Of a stretch of DNA of 64,000 nt, positions 36,666 through 49,506 are shown one piece after another. The notes under the pieces are model-generated. The model ran no database searches. It was not told the DNA's origin and saw only the letters and a program-made list of their open reading frames with translations. The position numbers were made by a program, and so were the translations under genes. How positions within the stretch are numbered: position 1 is the first letter of the stretch; the number at the start of each line of letters is the position of its first letter. This DNA comes from Chelydra serpentina (lineage: Eukaryota; Chordata; Testudines; Chelydridae), in assembly GCA_037349315.1 (NCBI GenBank), contig JBAIAC010000007.1, positions 9,238,001-9,302,000 of the forward strand, given 5' to 3'.

Positions 36666-36803
36666 TAGGTCCTGATCCAGCAAAGCACTTAAGCATGTGT
36701 GCAACTTTATTAAAGTCAATAGAACGAAATCACATGCTTAACTTTAAGCACCTAAATAGTTCTAAAGTTGCACACATGCTTAAGTACGTTGCTGCATCAG
36801 GGC
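36666..36803. mobile_element. Foldback MITE with 42-bp arms
   Basis: The left arm (36667-36709) contains CACTTAAGCATGTGTGCAAC. The right arm (36763-36803) is its inverted near-copy, GTTGCACACATGCTTAAGTA. The arms pair over about 40 bp with few mismatches around a 53-bp centre. There is no coding potential. Confidence 0.7.
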
Positions 36804-37077
36804 TTTAGGCACTAGTGCTGTTTACTATTTCTCCTCTTGCCCTAGGCTCAGTTTTTACTTAAGTGTCAGAGCTTACATCACTTCCTTACTATATGGATCC
36901 ATTTATTTTAACCCTTGTCTCTCTTTCCTACCCCCTTCCTCTGTCTGCTTTTCTATTCTATTAACAGTACAGGCACTGCTGGGCAGGACCATGTATTTTT
37001 AATCAATTAAGCATCATACAAACTTATAACATTATGAAGATATGTAATAAAATTGTAATACTGTAACACAGTAAGGA

Positions 37078-37229
37078 CAGGGCCATCCCTAGGGGGGCGC
37101 GAGGTCTGGAGTGGAAGTGAACAATTTGTCTCTTCCGGGACTGACCACACTGGCCAATCATGCTGGGCCCCCCAAAGCAGAGGGCTCAGAGCGATCACCC
37201 CGATTCGCCCTACCCAAGGGACAGCTCTG
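37078..37229. mobile_element. hAT MITE with perfect 8-bp target duplication
   Basis: A 152-bp element bounded by CAGGGCCATCCCTAGGG and CCCAAGGGACAGCTCTG, inverted to each other at 13 of 17 positions. AGTAAGGA occurs exactly on both sides (37070-37077 and 37230-37237). The 8-bp duplication and CAG...CTG ends identify the hAT superfamily. Confidence 0.85.
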
Positions 37230-37426
37230 AGTAAGGATGTAGGTTCTTGAGAGTAGAGACAGAGTTTAAAACATTTTGGGCACTAGTCACATAGTATTAC
37301 CATCATACCAAACCAACTCTGTTTTGGAAGTTTGATTTTAATATTCAAGTCTAATTACTTTTTGCTTTTGGTCTCTCGCATAATCAAGCTGGGCAGTTGG
37401 TTGTTTTTTCCCTTTGTCTGTCCACT

Positions 37427-38358
37427 TAGGCCTTATCTACACTACAAAACTACAAAGTTTTGCCAGCAAAAATTATTCCGCTTCAATTAAAACCGCTGTT
37501 GCATGTCCACACTAGCTCGTGTCAGTAAAGTGCATCCACACTAACAGCTCAAGCATCGACACAGAGACGCATGAGTGCGCTGGAGTAGCTATCCCACTGT
37601 GCAATTGGTTGCAGGGTGCTTTGGGAAGGGTTTGCAATGCCTTCTGGGGCAGGTACAGCATCACATGCTGCAGGTTTCTCAATCTCATCGTTCCAGGGGC
37701 ATTCTAGTAGATTGTCAGCTGCTTTTCAACTGAAGGGGGTGGGGGAGGAGGGAGAGGATAGTGGTGTGTCAGGGGCAGGGGAGACAGCAGGCTGACCAAC
37801 CTATCCTGAGGCAGGGAGCGGCCAAGTTCTCCAACAGCCTCCTCAGCTACCCAGAGCTGCACCCAGGGCAGCTCTGTGAGCTCAACAAGCTGAGGAATGT
37901 CAAAGCAGCACAGCAGTCCATCTCTTCCCTCTTCCCTTCCTCCACCCCCCAGCAGCAGTCTGCCTGCCACTGTGTTCCTAATGCAGAGCAGAACAGGAGC
38001 ATGATTTGGTTAATGAGTTGCTCTTTGTTCCCCAAACTGAGCAGCAGGCTCAGCTGTCAGATACTTCCCAGAGCTTTGAAAGGGGAGGTGTGCATATATG
38101 CAGGGCAGCAGAGATCAAAACAGTGAGCAGGGATGTCACCGCAGGCATTGAGAGATCCTGGTGAAAGCCAGTTATGTCGACAAAACAAACAGCAGTGTCT
38201 ACACTGATGCTTTGACTTTGCCACCAAAAGCCTTATGCCTCTCGTCGAGGTGGTTTTATGTTGTCGGAAAAACAGCAGAGTTTTGCCGCCAAAAGTAGCT
38301 TTGTAGTGTGTACACCTCCTGTTTCGTCGGCAAAAGCTTGTAGTGTAGACAAGGTCTT
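37427..38358. mobile_element. Non-autonomous DNA transposon, 0.93 kb
   Basis: Terminal inverted repeats are visible: GGCCTTATCTACACTACAAA on the left, TTGTAGTGTAGACAAGGTCT on the right. Further subterminal matches involve TTTTGCC and GGCAAAA. The centre contains chance frames only. Confidence 0.75.
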
Positions 38359-38949
38359 TTATTCTCTTATTTGTTAGACTGCAACCTTTTTGTCATTTTC
38401 TGCGTGTTCATGCTGTGCCTAGCACAATGGGACCCTGACCTGGTTTGCCACCATAATATAAATGTTTAAATTATTATTACTGTCATTACATCATAACATT
38501 ACTCTCCAGTAACAGCTACTCCTCCCCTGTACTAATACTACCTAGATTTTTACAAGTAATTCTTGCTAGAATCTTTCACCTGATCATATGATACTTTCTA
38601 CAACCAAACAAAAAATAACAATAGAAAGAAGAAAAGCCTTATTTTCTAAAGAACCAGAACATAGTCTGTGCATGACCACTATAGGCTAAAAGTTTAGACT
38701 GTATTTTTAATTACTGGCTCTCTTCTAGAAGGTACAGAAAATCACTCATCTTCCAAAATCTAGCTGCAAAATGACAAAGTTATATCAGCTACAGTAACAA
38801 CACTCGTTGCTTATTTTGTTACAACAGACCAACATTTGAAATTGAATCAAACTTTTTTTCTCCCCAACAGCAACTAACTAGGTAAGGCAGAGGCATAAAA
38901 TAATTGACTAGGAAAATAGCATGCTTCTTCTCTGAAAAGTGACTTAAAA

Positions 38950-39640
38950 AAATTCCTTTGAGAAGCAGAGCCAGAGGGGAATCCTCTGTGTTTTAAATCT
39001 TTTTATTTAGCCTGTAAAGTTACCTTCCGTCCTTATTTTCCAGGTGTGAGTCTTGCTTCTATTTTTAAATAAAATTCTTCTTTTAAGAACCTGATTAATT
39101 TTCAGTGTCCTAAAAACCAGGGGTTTGGTCCGTGCTCACATTGTAACCAATTGGTTAGAATATTATTCTCAAGCCTCCCCAGGAAAGGGGGCGAAGGGAC
39201 TTGGGGGGGGATATTTTAGGGTGACAGGCAATGTTCCCTGTAATTTTTGACAGGCCGTGTGCGCAAAAAAATTTCTTCTGTGTAAATTTTTGAGAGGCCA
39301 TGTGCGCAAAAAATGTGTTCTATACTAATTGTTGTGCTTCTGTGCAAATGTTTGTGCGCGCGGTGTTTCGCCGTGTGCGCGGGGTTTAGAATCTGTGTGC
39401 GCGTGCACAGCTTAGAGGGAACAGTAGGGACAGGGCTCCAAGTGGCCCCTCCCTGAATTTTTGTTTAAATCACTTGGTGATGGCAGCAATACTGTCCAAG
39501 GACAAGGAAAGGAATTTGTGCCTTGGGGAAATTTTTCACCTAAGCTGGTGGAATATAAGTTTAGGGGGTCTTTCACGCAGGTCCCCACATCTGTACCCCA
39601 GAGTTCAGAGTGGGGAGGAAACCTTGACACATACTTTATG
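38950..39640 (+). mobile_element. LTR-like interspersed repeat, split by a MITE
   Basis: The two parts 38950-39228 and 39427-39640 read as one repeat that I remember as common in turtles. It includes AATAAAATTCTTCTTTTAAG, a poly(A)-signal/R-like stretch, then CCAATTGGTTAGAATATTAT, and after the interruption TAAATCACTTGGTGATGGCA. The class is uncertain, and a solo LTR remnant is my best guess. Confidence 0.4.
39229..39426. mobile_element. hAT-like MITE rich in GTGCGC
   Basis: A 198-bp insertion with ends CAATGTTCCCTGTAA and TTAGAGGGAACAGTA (inverted, 12 of 15). It is flanked by GTGACAGG (39221-39228) and GGGACAGG (39427-39434), 7 of 8 matching. The centre has repeated TGTGCGC phrases. Confidence 0.7.
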
Positions 39641-40079
39641 GAGTTTGAGTTTGTAGATCCAAAGAGTTGTCATAGATTGTGATCAGAAAGTGTTTTATAC
39701 AATACTGAGTTTACCCATCTGTGAAGTGGGAAAAATAAGTTATCTATTCTCCAGGGTCTTACAAAACATAATATAATATTTGTACAGAACCTTGCAATCT
39801 TTTGTTGAAAAGAGGACATAGTTTCTTGTCTGAAGGTTTTACAAACTTTGTTAAACAATTAATTGTCTGCATATTATTCAAAAAATGGGTGGTAGTGTAG
39901 GAAAACAGAAGTTATATTTATTCAAAGGAGCGCTTAGAATTACAGTTATCCCAGAACACTTTAAATGTTTTATAGCCATCTATTCCATGAGTCAACTATC
40001 TACTGCAGCAAGACTACATTAAAGGCAATCTAGAAACACTAATTAAACCTTTGCTAGCATCCCTTTAATGATACATAAA

Positions 40080-41547
40080 TAACTCAGATGCACTTTTGCA
40101 CATTTTACAAGTTTGATCCTTAAAATATTTTAACAGCCAAATAAGTCTATTGAGGAGATCCACTATTTCAGTAATACTTGCTGCAGAACCAAGTCTTTCA
40201 ACTCCCACTCGTGGGTGACTAAGCCTCTCCTGCTGAGATAATCTGCCAAATTGTTTTGAGCACCCAGCAAATGAAGGGATATCAGGCTGACTCAATGAAA
40301 AAAAAATACATCATGCCAACAAAAAAACCACTTCCCATCACAGTGGGGCAGATGCTTCCCCCTCTCCTTGCTGTTTATATAATGCATCACAGTTGGATTG
40401 GCTGTTAGGACCTGAACAGTGGTGCATCGAAGCAGGGGTAGGAAAGTCTTGAAAACTAGATAAACAGTTCTGACTTCTAATTTATTTGTATCACAGACTA
40501 CGTCCAAAACCCCAGACCTCCTGTATTTGGAGGCTCTCCAATTGTGCACCTCAGTCCTGCTTGGACATGTCTGTCACAATGAATCTAAGGAGGCACGTGG
40601 GTGGAATAGAACACCTTGACAGATCTGAAGGTCTGTCCACCAACACAGAGATGGCAGCATTCTTGGTACTTCTACCAGTAGTCCATGCTGCACCTGATTG
40701 GTTGATAAACTAATATCAGCCCCCTGAATAGGATGGAGGTGGAGTCTTGAATATGGAGTCCTAAGAACATACTACCATGTGATCTAGTAAGGTGAGACAG
40801 ATTCTCACGCATGTTTTTGACTGATTGTAGAGGTTTGAAATAAAATGTTTTATTGTACCAAACCTCTCTTGAGGAAAGTACATTTTTAATAACACTGAGT
40901 CCAACCTTGCTCCTCTGAGTAGGGGTGGGAATAAATTTGTTGCAGTTGATTGTGAGACCTATATAGGAAACAGCTGAAGAACTATGTGAATCTCTTTGTT
41001 GGGAAGTGTGCCCACTGAATAAACCAATTATCAAGAAAGGGGCACACTTGAAGGCTGTGTCCCCTCAGATATGCTATCACCTCAGAAAGGCATTTGCTAA
41101 ACATGCTTGAAGCTGTTGAGAGACCGAAGGGTAGGCTTCTGAATTGGTAACAAAGTCCATTAACCATGAAATAGATACTTTCTATGAGCCAAATGAACTG
41201 CCACATGGAAATAAGCTTCTGTAAGTCAAGTGTCACAAACCAATTCACAGGCTAATTGGAAAGGATTACTGAAGAAAGGGTAGCCATCTGAAATTTGAAG
41301 CGACAGATTAATTTGTTGAGATGTCAGATATATTAGATGGCAACCTTCCTTCTTTTTTGGAATGAAGTAGTAGGGGGAAATAGAACTCCTCGAAGCAGAA
41401 CTCTGAAGGCACCCCACTGAAAAAGAGTTTATCTTCATACACAGCAGGCTGTTGTGACAGGGGGTCCCTGAAAAGGGATGGGGTGGCAGAGACTGAAATT
41501 GAATTTAATATCCTTTCCAGATAATATCTAAAACAAGATCTGACAAC
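40080..41547 (-). mobile_element. DIRS-type retrotransposon fragment, RT and RNase H
   Basis: On the minus strand, broken frames give a DIRS-family polyprotein in order. Near 41390 is FPLLLHSKKEGRL (RT fingers). At 41130-41250 are WFVTLDLQK and YQFRSLPFGLSTAS. Then the active-site block reads CPFLDNWF, where DIRS elements have YLDDW. Near 40400 is the RNase H block VLTANPTVMHYINSKE, and near 40250 LHLLGAQNNLADYLSRRG. DIRS elements use a tyrosine recombinase, but no recombinase domain is seen here. Multiple frame breaks and the altered catalytic Asp show it is dead. Confidence 0.85.
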
Positions 41548-41559
41548 TCTAAACTTCAT

Positions 41560-41701
41560 GTATCAGAGGGGTAGCCGTGTTAGTCTGGATCTGTAGAAGC
41601 ATTTCCACTGCTTGCATCCAATGAAGTGGGTATTCACCCACGAAAGCTTATGCTCCAATACCTCTGTTAGTCTATAACGTGCCACAGGACCCTTTGTCAC
41701 T
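41560..41701 (+). mobile_element. Penelope-like repeat, copy 2, with inverted 3' tail at its 5' end
   Basis: The insertion is 142 bp between exact 12-bp copies of TCTAAACTTCAT (41548-41559, 41702-41713). The first 40 bp (GTATCAGAGGGGTAGCCGTG onward) are the family's 3' end in reverse orientation. The remaining 100 bp are forward sequence: GCATCCAATGAAGTGGGTAT, the stem, GAAAGCTTATGCTCC, and GTGCCACAGGAC. The target duplication encloses both parts, so they arrived in one event. It sits just upstream of the DIRS fragment. Confidence 0.8.
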
Positions 41702-41713
41702 TCTAAACTTCAT

Positions 41714-44021
41714 AGATCCCAGGCTGCTCTAACCTGCTCTGGGGCAGAGAATCAGAGAACATAACAGATTGTGGGTTCTCAGTTTCTGCTCTCTCCCTGG
41801 CACCTTTTTATGAGTTGCATGGCTCTCTGGAGAAGGGGAGCCATCCTTCATTAGGTACTCTCCTAGCTTCAGACAGAGCCATTCAAGTTCCTGTCCTGCT
41901 CTCCCAGGATGTCCCATAGTATGGCAAGAAATATGTGGGAGAGCAGCTGGAGTTAACTCTCTTCCCTCCCCTGTGACACAGTGTGTGGCCAGTGGGGAGT
42001 TGCTGCAGCAGGAAGGGACAGCACCCACCACATAATTGCCAGCTCACCACACAGCTGCCCCTGGGGCTACAGGTGTAGTGGTACAAGGCAGCTAGGAAAG
42101 CAGTAACCCTTAACTCTTCCCTTTAGTGGCAGAGCTAATTCAAACACTTGACTTCTTTTAAACTTAAGAGTATAGCTCATGAAATGCATTCATTCCAATT
42201 TTCGCAACTCCTGCAATTGTCTCATGATATAAGCCTCAGCTCCTGGAGTAACGAAATTGCATAAGCAGCTCAGCTTCCAACTGGGGGGTGTTCAGGGGAG
42301 GAGGGGAGAATGTTTCTAGTTCTCAGGGTTCCAGGAAAAAAAAAAAAAGGCTTGAAAACACAAACCCTAAAGGCTCAAAGCCCAGAAGACCAAAAAAATA
42401 AATAAATTAAATTTCATGATTTAAAATAATCTCATGATTTTGGAGATACTGACATGATTTTTTTCATCACTTGTGGTTAGTCATATTGAATTTATAATCA
42501 AATACAAATCGTTTAAGATAGCTGCCTGGAAGGAAACTGAATACTACTGATTTACAGAAAGAACTCTGCTGAGTTTCTATTTCTAGGATTCTTAACAATT
42601 CATCTGCTCTTGTTGCTAACCCTTAGGAACACAGAAGATGAGACAACACCAAGTCACTACAAACATTATCCATCGATCCAAGGAGCACTGGAGGCTCCAC
42701 TCAAAACAAAAATAAATGTGATATGCAGGCATTCATCAAAGTTAGGGAGAAACCTGAAGTAGTCTGAACTTACTCCATTCTCCTTGACCTTTACATAAGG
42801 AAGCCTGGAAAATTATGATATTGTCTTCTACAAACCACATAAAGAGAACTTTAATTCTTTAAGGTTTTTGTTAAAGCATAAATGTCAATGCTTTTCTTGA
42901 ACACATGGCATGGAAATTTTTTTTCAAGATTCTGTACACATTATTGGGAAGGAAGAACATGCTTCGTTTTAACTGGTATGTACCGTATCCGAGAGTCCAG
43001 AAATAAACAAAATTTCAAACTTTTTAAAAAAAGCTTTGAAGTCCTCAGATTAAGACGGTATACTGTTTCACAACTCATAAAGGCCAAGACATTTTTCTTA
43101 AACTACATATTTGCAAAACACTGTATTGTGCAAAATAGGGTGCAGCTTCCTTTTATAGTTTGAGAAGAATCATTACAGTTTTACAAAGCCATAAAAGTGA
43201 GGCAGTCACAAGACACATGGCATACTTCCAAGATTAGTTTCATTTCCTATATAGCAAAAAGAATATCAGTCTGATAAGTTAAATTTATACTAAAGAACTG
43301 TGTCCAATATAGACCACAGTAACTGTTTGCATATGAGTATTGCAGGTGCTAGGAGTCATACAAAATCTAAGACTTGAAAAATGCGTATCAGAGCTCTTAT
43401 GTACTCCAGTTGTCTTTGGGGAACATGCTTAGGATTTTAGCTAATCAGGAATCCCAGAAACCTCAGCTTTCCAATAATGGCACAGATTGATACTTGGATC
43501 TTTTCCATAGTACTACCAACTTCTACTTAAAGTAGAAAGAAAAATGCCAAAGTAAAGCCACAAATTTCAATATGTGGTTCCTTAAGTAAGAAAGTGCCAG
43601 ATCAGCATATGAGAAATTCCCCTATGGAAACATGCACTGACATCCACGAGATGATGAGTTTAAATCTTATTTCATCCACATACTAGGGATGTGCTTCACT
43701 GCTCTTCTTATTAAACAAGACCTCAGGAGGTCACAAGTATCATGCAGAATATTTTCACACAGGAAATGTGTGAAGATCTGAAAGGTTCAGATCACTTCTG
43801 GCACAGCTGGGAACAGAAACCAATTTCATCCATTTGGCCATGCTGTCCCACAGAAAGATTAGACCAAGTCTTCATACTTGGCTATACTTTCTTTAAAATG
43901 GGCTACTCCTGCATCTCCACCTCTATAAGACACTGCGAGACATACAGTGAATGATAAGCTTTAATTACATGATCCCATGCTTTCCACCTTGTCCCTTTAG
44001 AGTGGTGTTGTCAAGACATGG
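41714..44021. other. Intron sequence, mostly unassigned
   Basis: No exon seen. At 42340-42470 there is an A-rich stretch followed by TTCATGATTTAAAATAATCT, a distant relative of the 840-1142 repeat. The part at 41720-42110 is GC-richer and unassigned. Confidence 0.4.
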
Positions 44022-44029
44022 GTCTAGGA

Positions 44030-44153
44030 CAGTGCTTCTCCATTGTGGGCCGCATGCAATACTACCCATACGGCCCTGAGGATGTCACATGGGCCGCAGC
44101 TCTGTGCCGATTGGGCCGCAAGCAGCCTGTGGGCAGGAGGTTGAGAACCACTG
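44030..44153. mobile_element. hAT MITE
   Basis: A 124-bp element starting CAGTGCTTCTCCATTG and ending GGTTGAGAACCACTG. The flanks GTCTAGGA and AGCTAGGA (44022-44029, 44154-44161) match at 6 of 8 positions. The centre contains repeated GGGCCGCA. The ends and the 8-bp spacing are those of hAT elements. Confidence 0.75.
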
Positions 44154-45057
44154 AGCTAGGACCTTTGAGAACGGTGTTCCATCCCCAGCTCTACCACAGA
44201 TTTTTTATATGATGCTGAGCAAGTCATTTAAACCAATATTTTCAGAGGTGGCCAGTCTATTTTTAAAAACTAACCTTATGCTAAAATAAAAATGTCACCA
44301 CAAATATCACCTCAAACTTTAACTCCAACCACATACTTCTCCATGATAAAACACCACATCATATACTTCAACAATGCACTGATGTTCAATAGACATTTAC
44401 ATGTTGCAGATGTCAGAATTAAGGTTTCACAGTACAGTAAGATTCTGAAGAAGAGTCTGTTAGTGAAAGTTGTGAGTGTGATGAATAGGGGTTATGGTAG
44501 GCTAAAAAGAATATCATAATTGACATTTCTTTGGTTTTAGGGTTTGTGAGAGTGGCCATTTCCTTTAAGGAACCTTAGCTAACATTTTTTATGTGTAGGA
44601 ATTATATTAATGAATGGCAGATTAGAGGACATGCTATTTAGGAGACAAGAAAGTTAACACACAAGAAATTTTCTGCCATGGAAAGGCCACTGGTGTAGTA
44701 ATTCTCCTATTCGCTCATCTTTGAATTCCAATTGTTCAAACTCATTGGTAGCTATTTACAGTTTCTAGCGTTATCCATGAAAATAAATCAAAGAAAAATC
44801 TATTTAAGACCACATATGGACCAGACTAGTGTTTATTTACTGTTTTCTTCTTATATCCAGCAATCTTTTATTTGGATTTCTGAACTAAATTAAATAAGTC
44901 TTGAAATCTTTCTTAACGTCTGGATGATGGTAATGACCACTTTTCTACTAAACCAGCCACCACTGAGAAGAACTCTCTCCAAAAAGCCTCCCCACCTTTC
45001 CTTGTAAGAATTTTTTCAAAGCTAGCAACTGTTTCACCTGGATATCAGTCTTCCATG

Positions 45058-45790
45058 ACAGGGGCGGCGAGTTGTATGGGCCTGTGGTGCTCGTGCGCCA
45101 GCAAATTCAGGGCCCCAGGGGCCCGGCTCCACCAATGTTCGGGACTGGGTCTCTCTCCCGGCCCCGCCTGCCACCCCCACGCACCTCTCCTGAGCATCCC
45201 TGCCTCACCTGCACCCTAAGCAGCGGGCAGCTGCTCCTTGTAGCTCTGCACTTCACTCCCTCACCAGCTGCTGCCAGCTAAGGGATCAGCGCTGGCAGCA
45301 GGCTGACTGCTGCACCTGCGGAGGGAGGAGGCACAGCGGCATGGCAGTCCCCCCTCTCCCGCACCAGGTGCCTCCGAGGGGGCTTATCCTGTCTGGATCT
45401 TCTGAGCAGCAGTCTGGGGCTTTGGTGAGTGTTGTGCTGGGAGTAGGCAGGGAGAGGAGAGGAGGGTCCGTCCCCCGATGCTTGCTGCTGCAGGCGGGGA
45501 GAGGGCTGGGGGGAGTCCTCCTCTCTGGCCTCAGCCCTGGGGCAGCCTCCCTGCTGCACCCCAAAGTTTGAACTCCTCCTCCATTGCCCAGCCCCACCCC
45601 CGATCCCACACCCCCAGCCAGAGCCCTCACCCCCCCGATCCCAACCCTCTACCCCAGCCCTGAGCCCCCTCCTGCACCATGAACCCCTCATCCCCAGCCC
45701 CACCCCACAGCCCTCACGCCCATACCCCAACCCTCTGCCCTACCCTGAGCCTCCTCCCACCCTCCAAACCCCTCAGCCCCATCCCATTAA
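45058..45790 (+). mobile_element. GC-rich hAT-like element, right end missing
   Basis: The left end, CAGGGGCGGCGAGTTGTATG, is a hAT-like terminus that I remember from turtle repeats. A GC-rich body and a C-rich, CCCCAGCCC-type degenerate minisatellite (45580-45775) follow. The right terminus was not found. The overlapping long frames on both strands are composition artefacts. Confidence 0.5.
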
Positions 45791-47687
45791 TTCTGTGTAT
45801 AATAATCAACGATGGATAAATTCTTAATAAAGTTACCCAGAGAAAAAGAACGAAAGGGTAATTCATCAAGCGATGGCCTGAGTTTGACACCCAGCTTGCA
45901 AACTGAAGTTATACAAAAGAAAGATGCGGCAAATCTAAAAGATACGAAAAGGAGTTTTCATCATTCTTAGCTCTCAAGATTTACGTGGTTGGAGTACAAT
46001 AGTGAATTAGACAGAGCTTTTTGCTTTTGAGGGTTATTGATCCAAGAGTGCTTGGTTGTTTCCATATTCAAAAGAGTATTAATAAAGTTGATATTCTTAG
46101 TTAAATAAATGTTTTTTACAATAGTGCAATATAGGGAAACTGTTAAACGCTTACTGTTTTCAGTCCATTTTTCCATGATTTTATAAAATATTCACATCAG
46201 CTTACAAGGCAGGTGTGTGTGTGGGGGGGGGGGGACTTAAACCCATTCTGGGCACCACCAAAAATTATACAAACCTGCCGCTACTGTTCCATGATCTCAA
46301 GCAAAGATGAAGTCTGATTTCTGCATATAGGTATTATAGTTCCAGTTAAAAAGCTCAGGGTATCCATGAATATATCAAATATAAAAGAGAGGCTGAGGAA
46401 GTCTATTATGCCAACTTTATACCTAGAAGATAGCATACCTAGCAAATTTAATGAGAATGTCATAACAGAGCTGGCAAAAAAGTGTAAACTAATGTCTGGC
46501 TACTGCTGGCAGTTTCTCCAGAGACTTATCTATTTGACCTCAGAAACAAAATGCTCCAAAGTATCATTGTTTCCTTGGGTAATGAAGGCATGGCAATATG
46601 TACTTTACAGATTTGATTTTTCCTTTTCAAATCCCTAGATGTTCATATATCGTATATTAAGCCTCCTATTTTTATTGGGAAATTCCCATTCTGCTTTAAT
46701 TGCATCCCCTAAAGTAGGTTAGCAAGCTTCTCGTTGGATCCACACAGAAAATATTTCCCTGGAAGTGCCCTACTTGAACTTCTTCCCCTTCTGACTGAAT
46801 GCCAAGGTTTTAATCACTTAATCATTGTTTGAAAACATTCATAAGGAGACAATCTGTCTTGGAAGATTATGACCCAGGGTCAGAAAGTTCCCCTTCCTTA
46901 GTGAAGGAGAGTTCCAAAGAGGACTCTAGACACCCATTTCTTTTAGTTTAGACTCCGGTTTTCTGTATAGGTGAAAAGGAAATTCTGCTTTTTTTTTTTT
47001 TTTTTTATAAAGTATTTTCCCTTCCTTCTCAGTTAAAAAACCCAGGCCTTTTTCAACCTTCATTCTAATGGTGGGGTTCTAGCATGAGAACTGAGTGCCA
47101 AGTGTAGTTTTGTTGTGTGTAGTACAGTAATTCTGTTTGAGAACTAAAAAAAAATGTAATCCATGTAATCACATTAAAATTCACATTTTTTCTATCCCCC
47201 AAAAGTAGGCCATAGCATCCAAAATAGTTGAAGGAAACAGTATTCTCCTCCCTCAGAAATGGCAAGATCAGAAGCTTCTGCTAGCTAAACCTGAGATACC
47301 TTTTACAGAGCTTATGATTGCAGAGATAATTAAACTTTCAGATGTGAAGGGAAAGTTATTTTCTTAAATCTAGACAGAAAGCCCCAATGCCTTGGCTGCT
47401 GTACTAAGCTTTGCTACCACAGAGTGAAAGTTGACCAGACTCATGTCAGTTTTCACTAATAGGCAACTACATAAGAACTAAGAATCAGGTCATTTACACT
47501 TTCCTGCTGCTCACAGAAATTATGAGAAGCAAACAAACTGGAGATATTTATTTGGGAGAAGGACCCCAACAGTGGGCAGAAAGCTAAGAAAAGAGTAGGG
47601 TATCAATGACATTGCTCCATAGCAGCAGCCACAAGACTGCAGGCAGAACAGTACCAGAAACTCTACCACCCCTCCTCCCAGCCACTT
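45791..47687. other. Intron sequence, unassigned
   Basis: AT-rich with a G run at 46218-46232 and a T run at 46989-47006. No exon or named repeat. Confidence 0.45.
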
Positions 47688-47864
47688 AGAATCATAGAAT
47701 ATCAGGGTTGGAAGGGACCTTAGGAGGTCATCTAGTCCAACCCCCTGCTCAAAGCAGGACCAATCCCCAATTTTTGCCCCAGATCCCTAAATGGCCCCCT
47801 TAAGGATTGAACTCACAACCCTGGGTTTAGCAGGCCAATGCTCAAACCACTGAGCTATCCCGTC
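47688..47864 (-). mobile_element. tRNA-derived SINE with CR1 tail, copy 3
   Basis: Same structure as 18519-18697 and almost identical in sequence. Minus-strand order is tRNA-like head with A and B boxes, a short body, then the CR1-type tail ending in TATGATTCT. A short possible target duplication, CCACTT, flanks it (47682-47687 and 47865-47870). Confidence 0.92.
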
Positions 47865-48295
47865 CCACTTGGGAGGGACGAGGGGCCTGGAGGAGAGAAA
47901 GTATGCATGCTCCTTTCGCTACTAGATTGGACTTTGAAATTTCAGACATCTACCACCCTTAGGCTGATACAGAAGACTCCAGGCAGGCAGGTCCATAATA
48001 TTTCAGGAAATATGACTTTGAGAACTGACCTTTATTAGGGATATGTGGCAAAATACAAAATCTACATTTTCATCATGTTAGAAATTAAGTGATTGCAATG
48101 TAAAATTGATTTTGTGATGTGTCCTGAAATGAAAGGCATGTCTTCCTCTATATTTTATCTAACAGACTACCATTATACTGCAAGTTTGTCCCATTTTCTC
48201 AACATGTTTTGCTGAAGCAGCTGTTCTGATCTATAAAATGAAACCACCGCCAGTACTGCTGCGTAGGAGTGGGGAGTAGGAGTAAGGGAGGTGAT

Positions 48296-48800
48296 TTGAT
48301 CTCTCTATGGAGCATTGGTGATACAAATACTGGAATAATGCATCCAGCTCTGGTGACCACACATTAAAAAGGATGTGGAAAAAATGGAGAAGGTGCCAAA
48401 AAGAACAAAAATGATTAGAGGAGGTGGAGAAAATGCCTTCCAGTGAGAGACTTAAACATCTCAATCTGTTTAGTTTATCAGAATAATTGAGAGGTTACTT
48501 GATTACAGTGTCTAAGTACCTTCACAGGGACAAAATACTAGGTACTAATAGGATCTTTAATCGAGAGGAGGAAAACACCAACAAGAGCCAATGGCTGGAA
48601 GTCAAAGATAGACAAATTCAAATTAAAAATAGGGCACTTTTTCTTTTTTTTAAAAAAACAGGAAGAGTTACAAAGGGATATTGTGGATTCTCCATCACTT
48701 AATGTCTTCAAATCGGGCAGATATGTTTTAGCCAAACAAGTCTTTGGGGTCAATGCAGGATGTGACAGTGAAATTTAATGGCCTGTGTTGTATACACAAA
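48296..48800 (+). mobile_element. Old CR1 LINE fragment
   Basis: Matches the last part of CR1 ORF2 and the 3' UTR. GCATCCAGCTCTGGTGACCA corresponds to the EYC(V)QLWSP region. ATGATTAGAGGAGGTGGAG corresponds to the KMIRG motif, and GATTCTCCATCACTTAATG to SPSL. Frames are heavily broken. Confidence 0.75.
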
Positions 48801-49504
48801 AGTGTTCTTTTTCTAATGGGTTTTAACAAAGTTTCGTGAAATATCTGTCGTGTGTCCATTCAAAAATCTTATTTGCTACTTTCCATAGTTTGTTACTGTT
48901 GTAACTTAAAGCTCTTCTGAAGATGTAGCAACACAACAGCATTCAAGACCCACCTTTTACACCTCACTTTCCAAATCAACACCCCTCAATTCAAGGATAG
49001 TCTGCTATTTGTTCTTTACAAAAGCATGGTTGTTAGGCTGATTCTGTAAGAATGGACTCCAACCAGAATCAGTTCACCATGTGCTTTTCAAGAAGCAAAA
49101 GAGCATGAATTCTAATTCCCTCTATTTCTACTCTATTAAATATTGACAGATTAAAGTGGGTTTGTTTTAGTGTACCAGAATGTATTTATTCTTGTGGGGG
49201 ACAGAACTGTGTACCAATGGATATTAAGTAGGCAAGCCTTGTGGGTGTATCAAGCCAAGTATTTTTCAACCCCACCTGGAAGACTTAGTTTGTGAGTGAG
49301 TTTTTTCCAAGCCCTGAACCAGTTTAAAGATGAAGACAAGACACAGAAAGGATGCATTTCAATTTCAGATCTGTTAGGTATTATAGTCAAGATACAACAG
49401 TATTTTAATAGGATTCAGTGGAAAGCCAACTAAAGAAAAGTTGCCCATAGCAATAATACAATTTAAGTTTTGTACCAACACCCATCTCCATAGCATCGGA
49501 GTCT
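48801..49504. other. Intron sequence, unassigned
   Basis: No exon or named repeat recognised. Confidence 0.45.
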
Positions 49505-49506
49505 CA

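Noticed and set aside
45072..45730. GC-rich frames of 60-150 aa on both strands
   Set aside because: They overlap in several frames inside a repetitive GC-rich element and have no domain.
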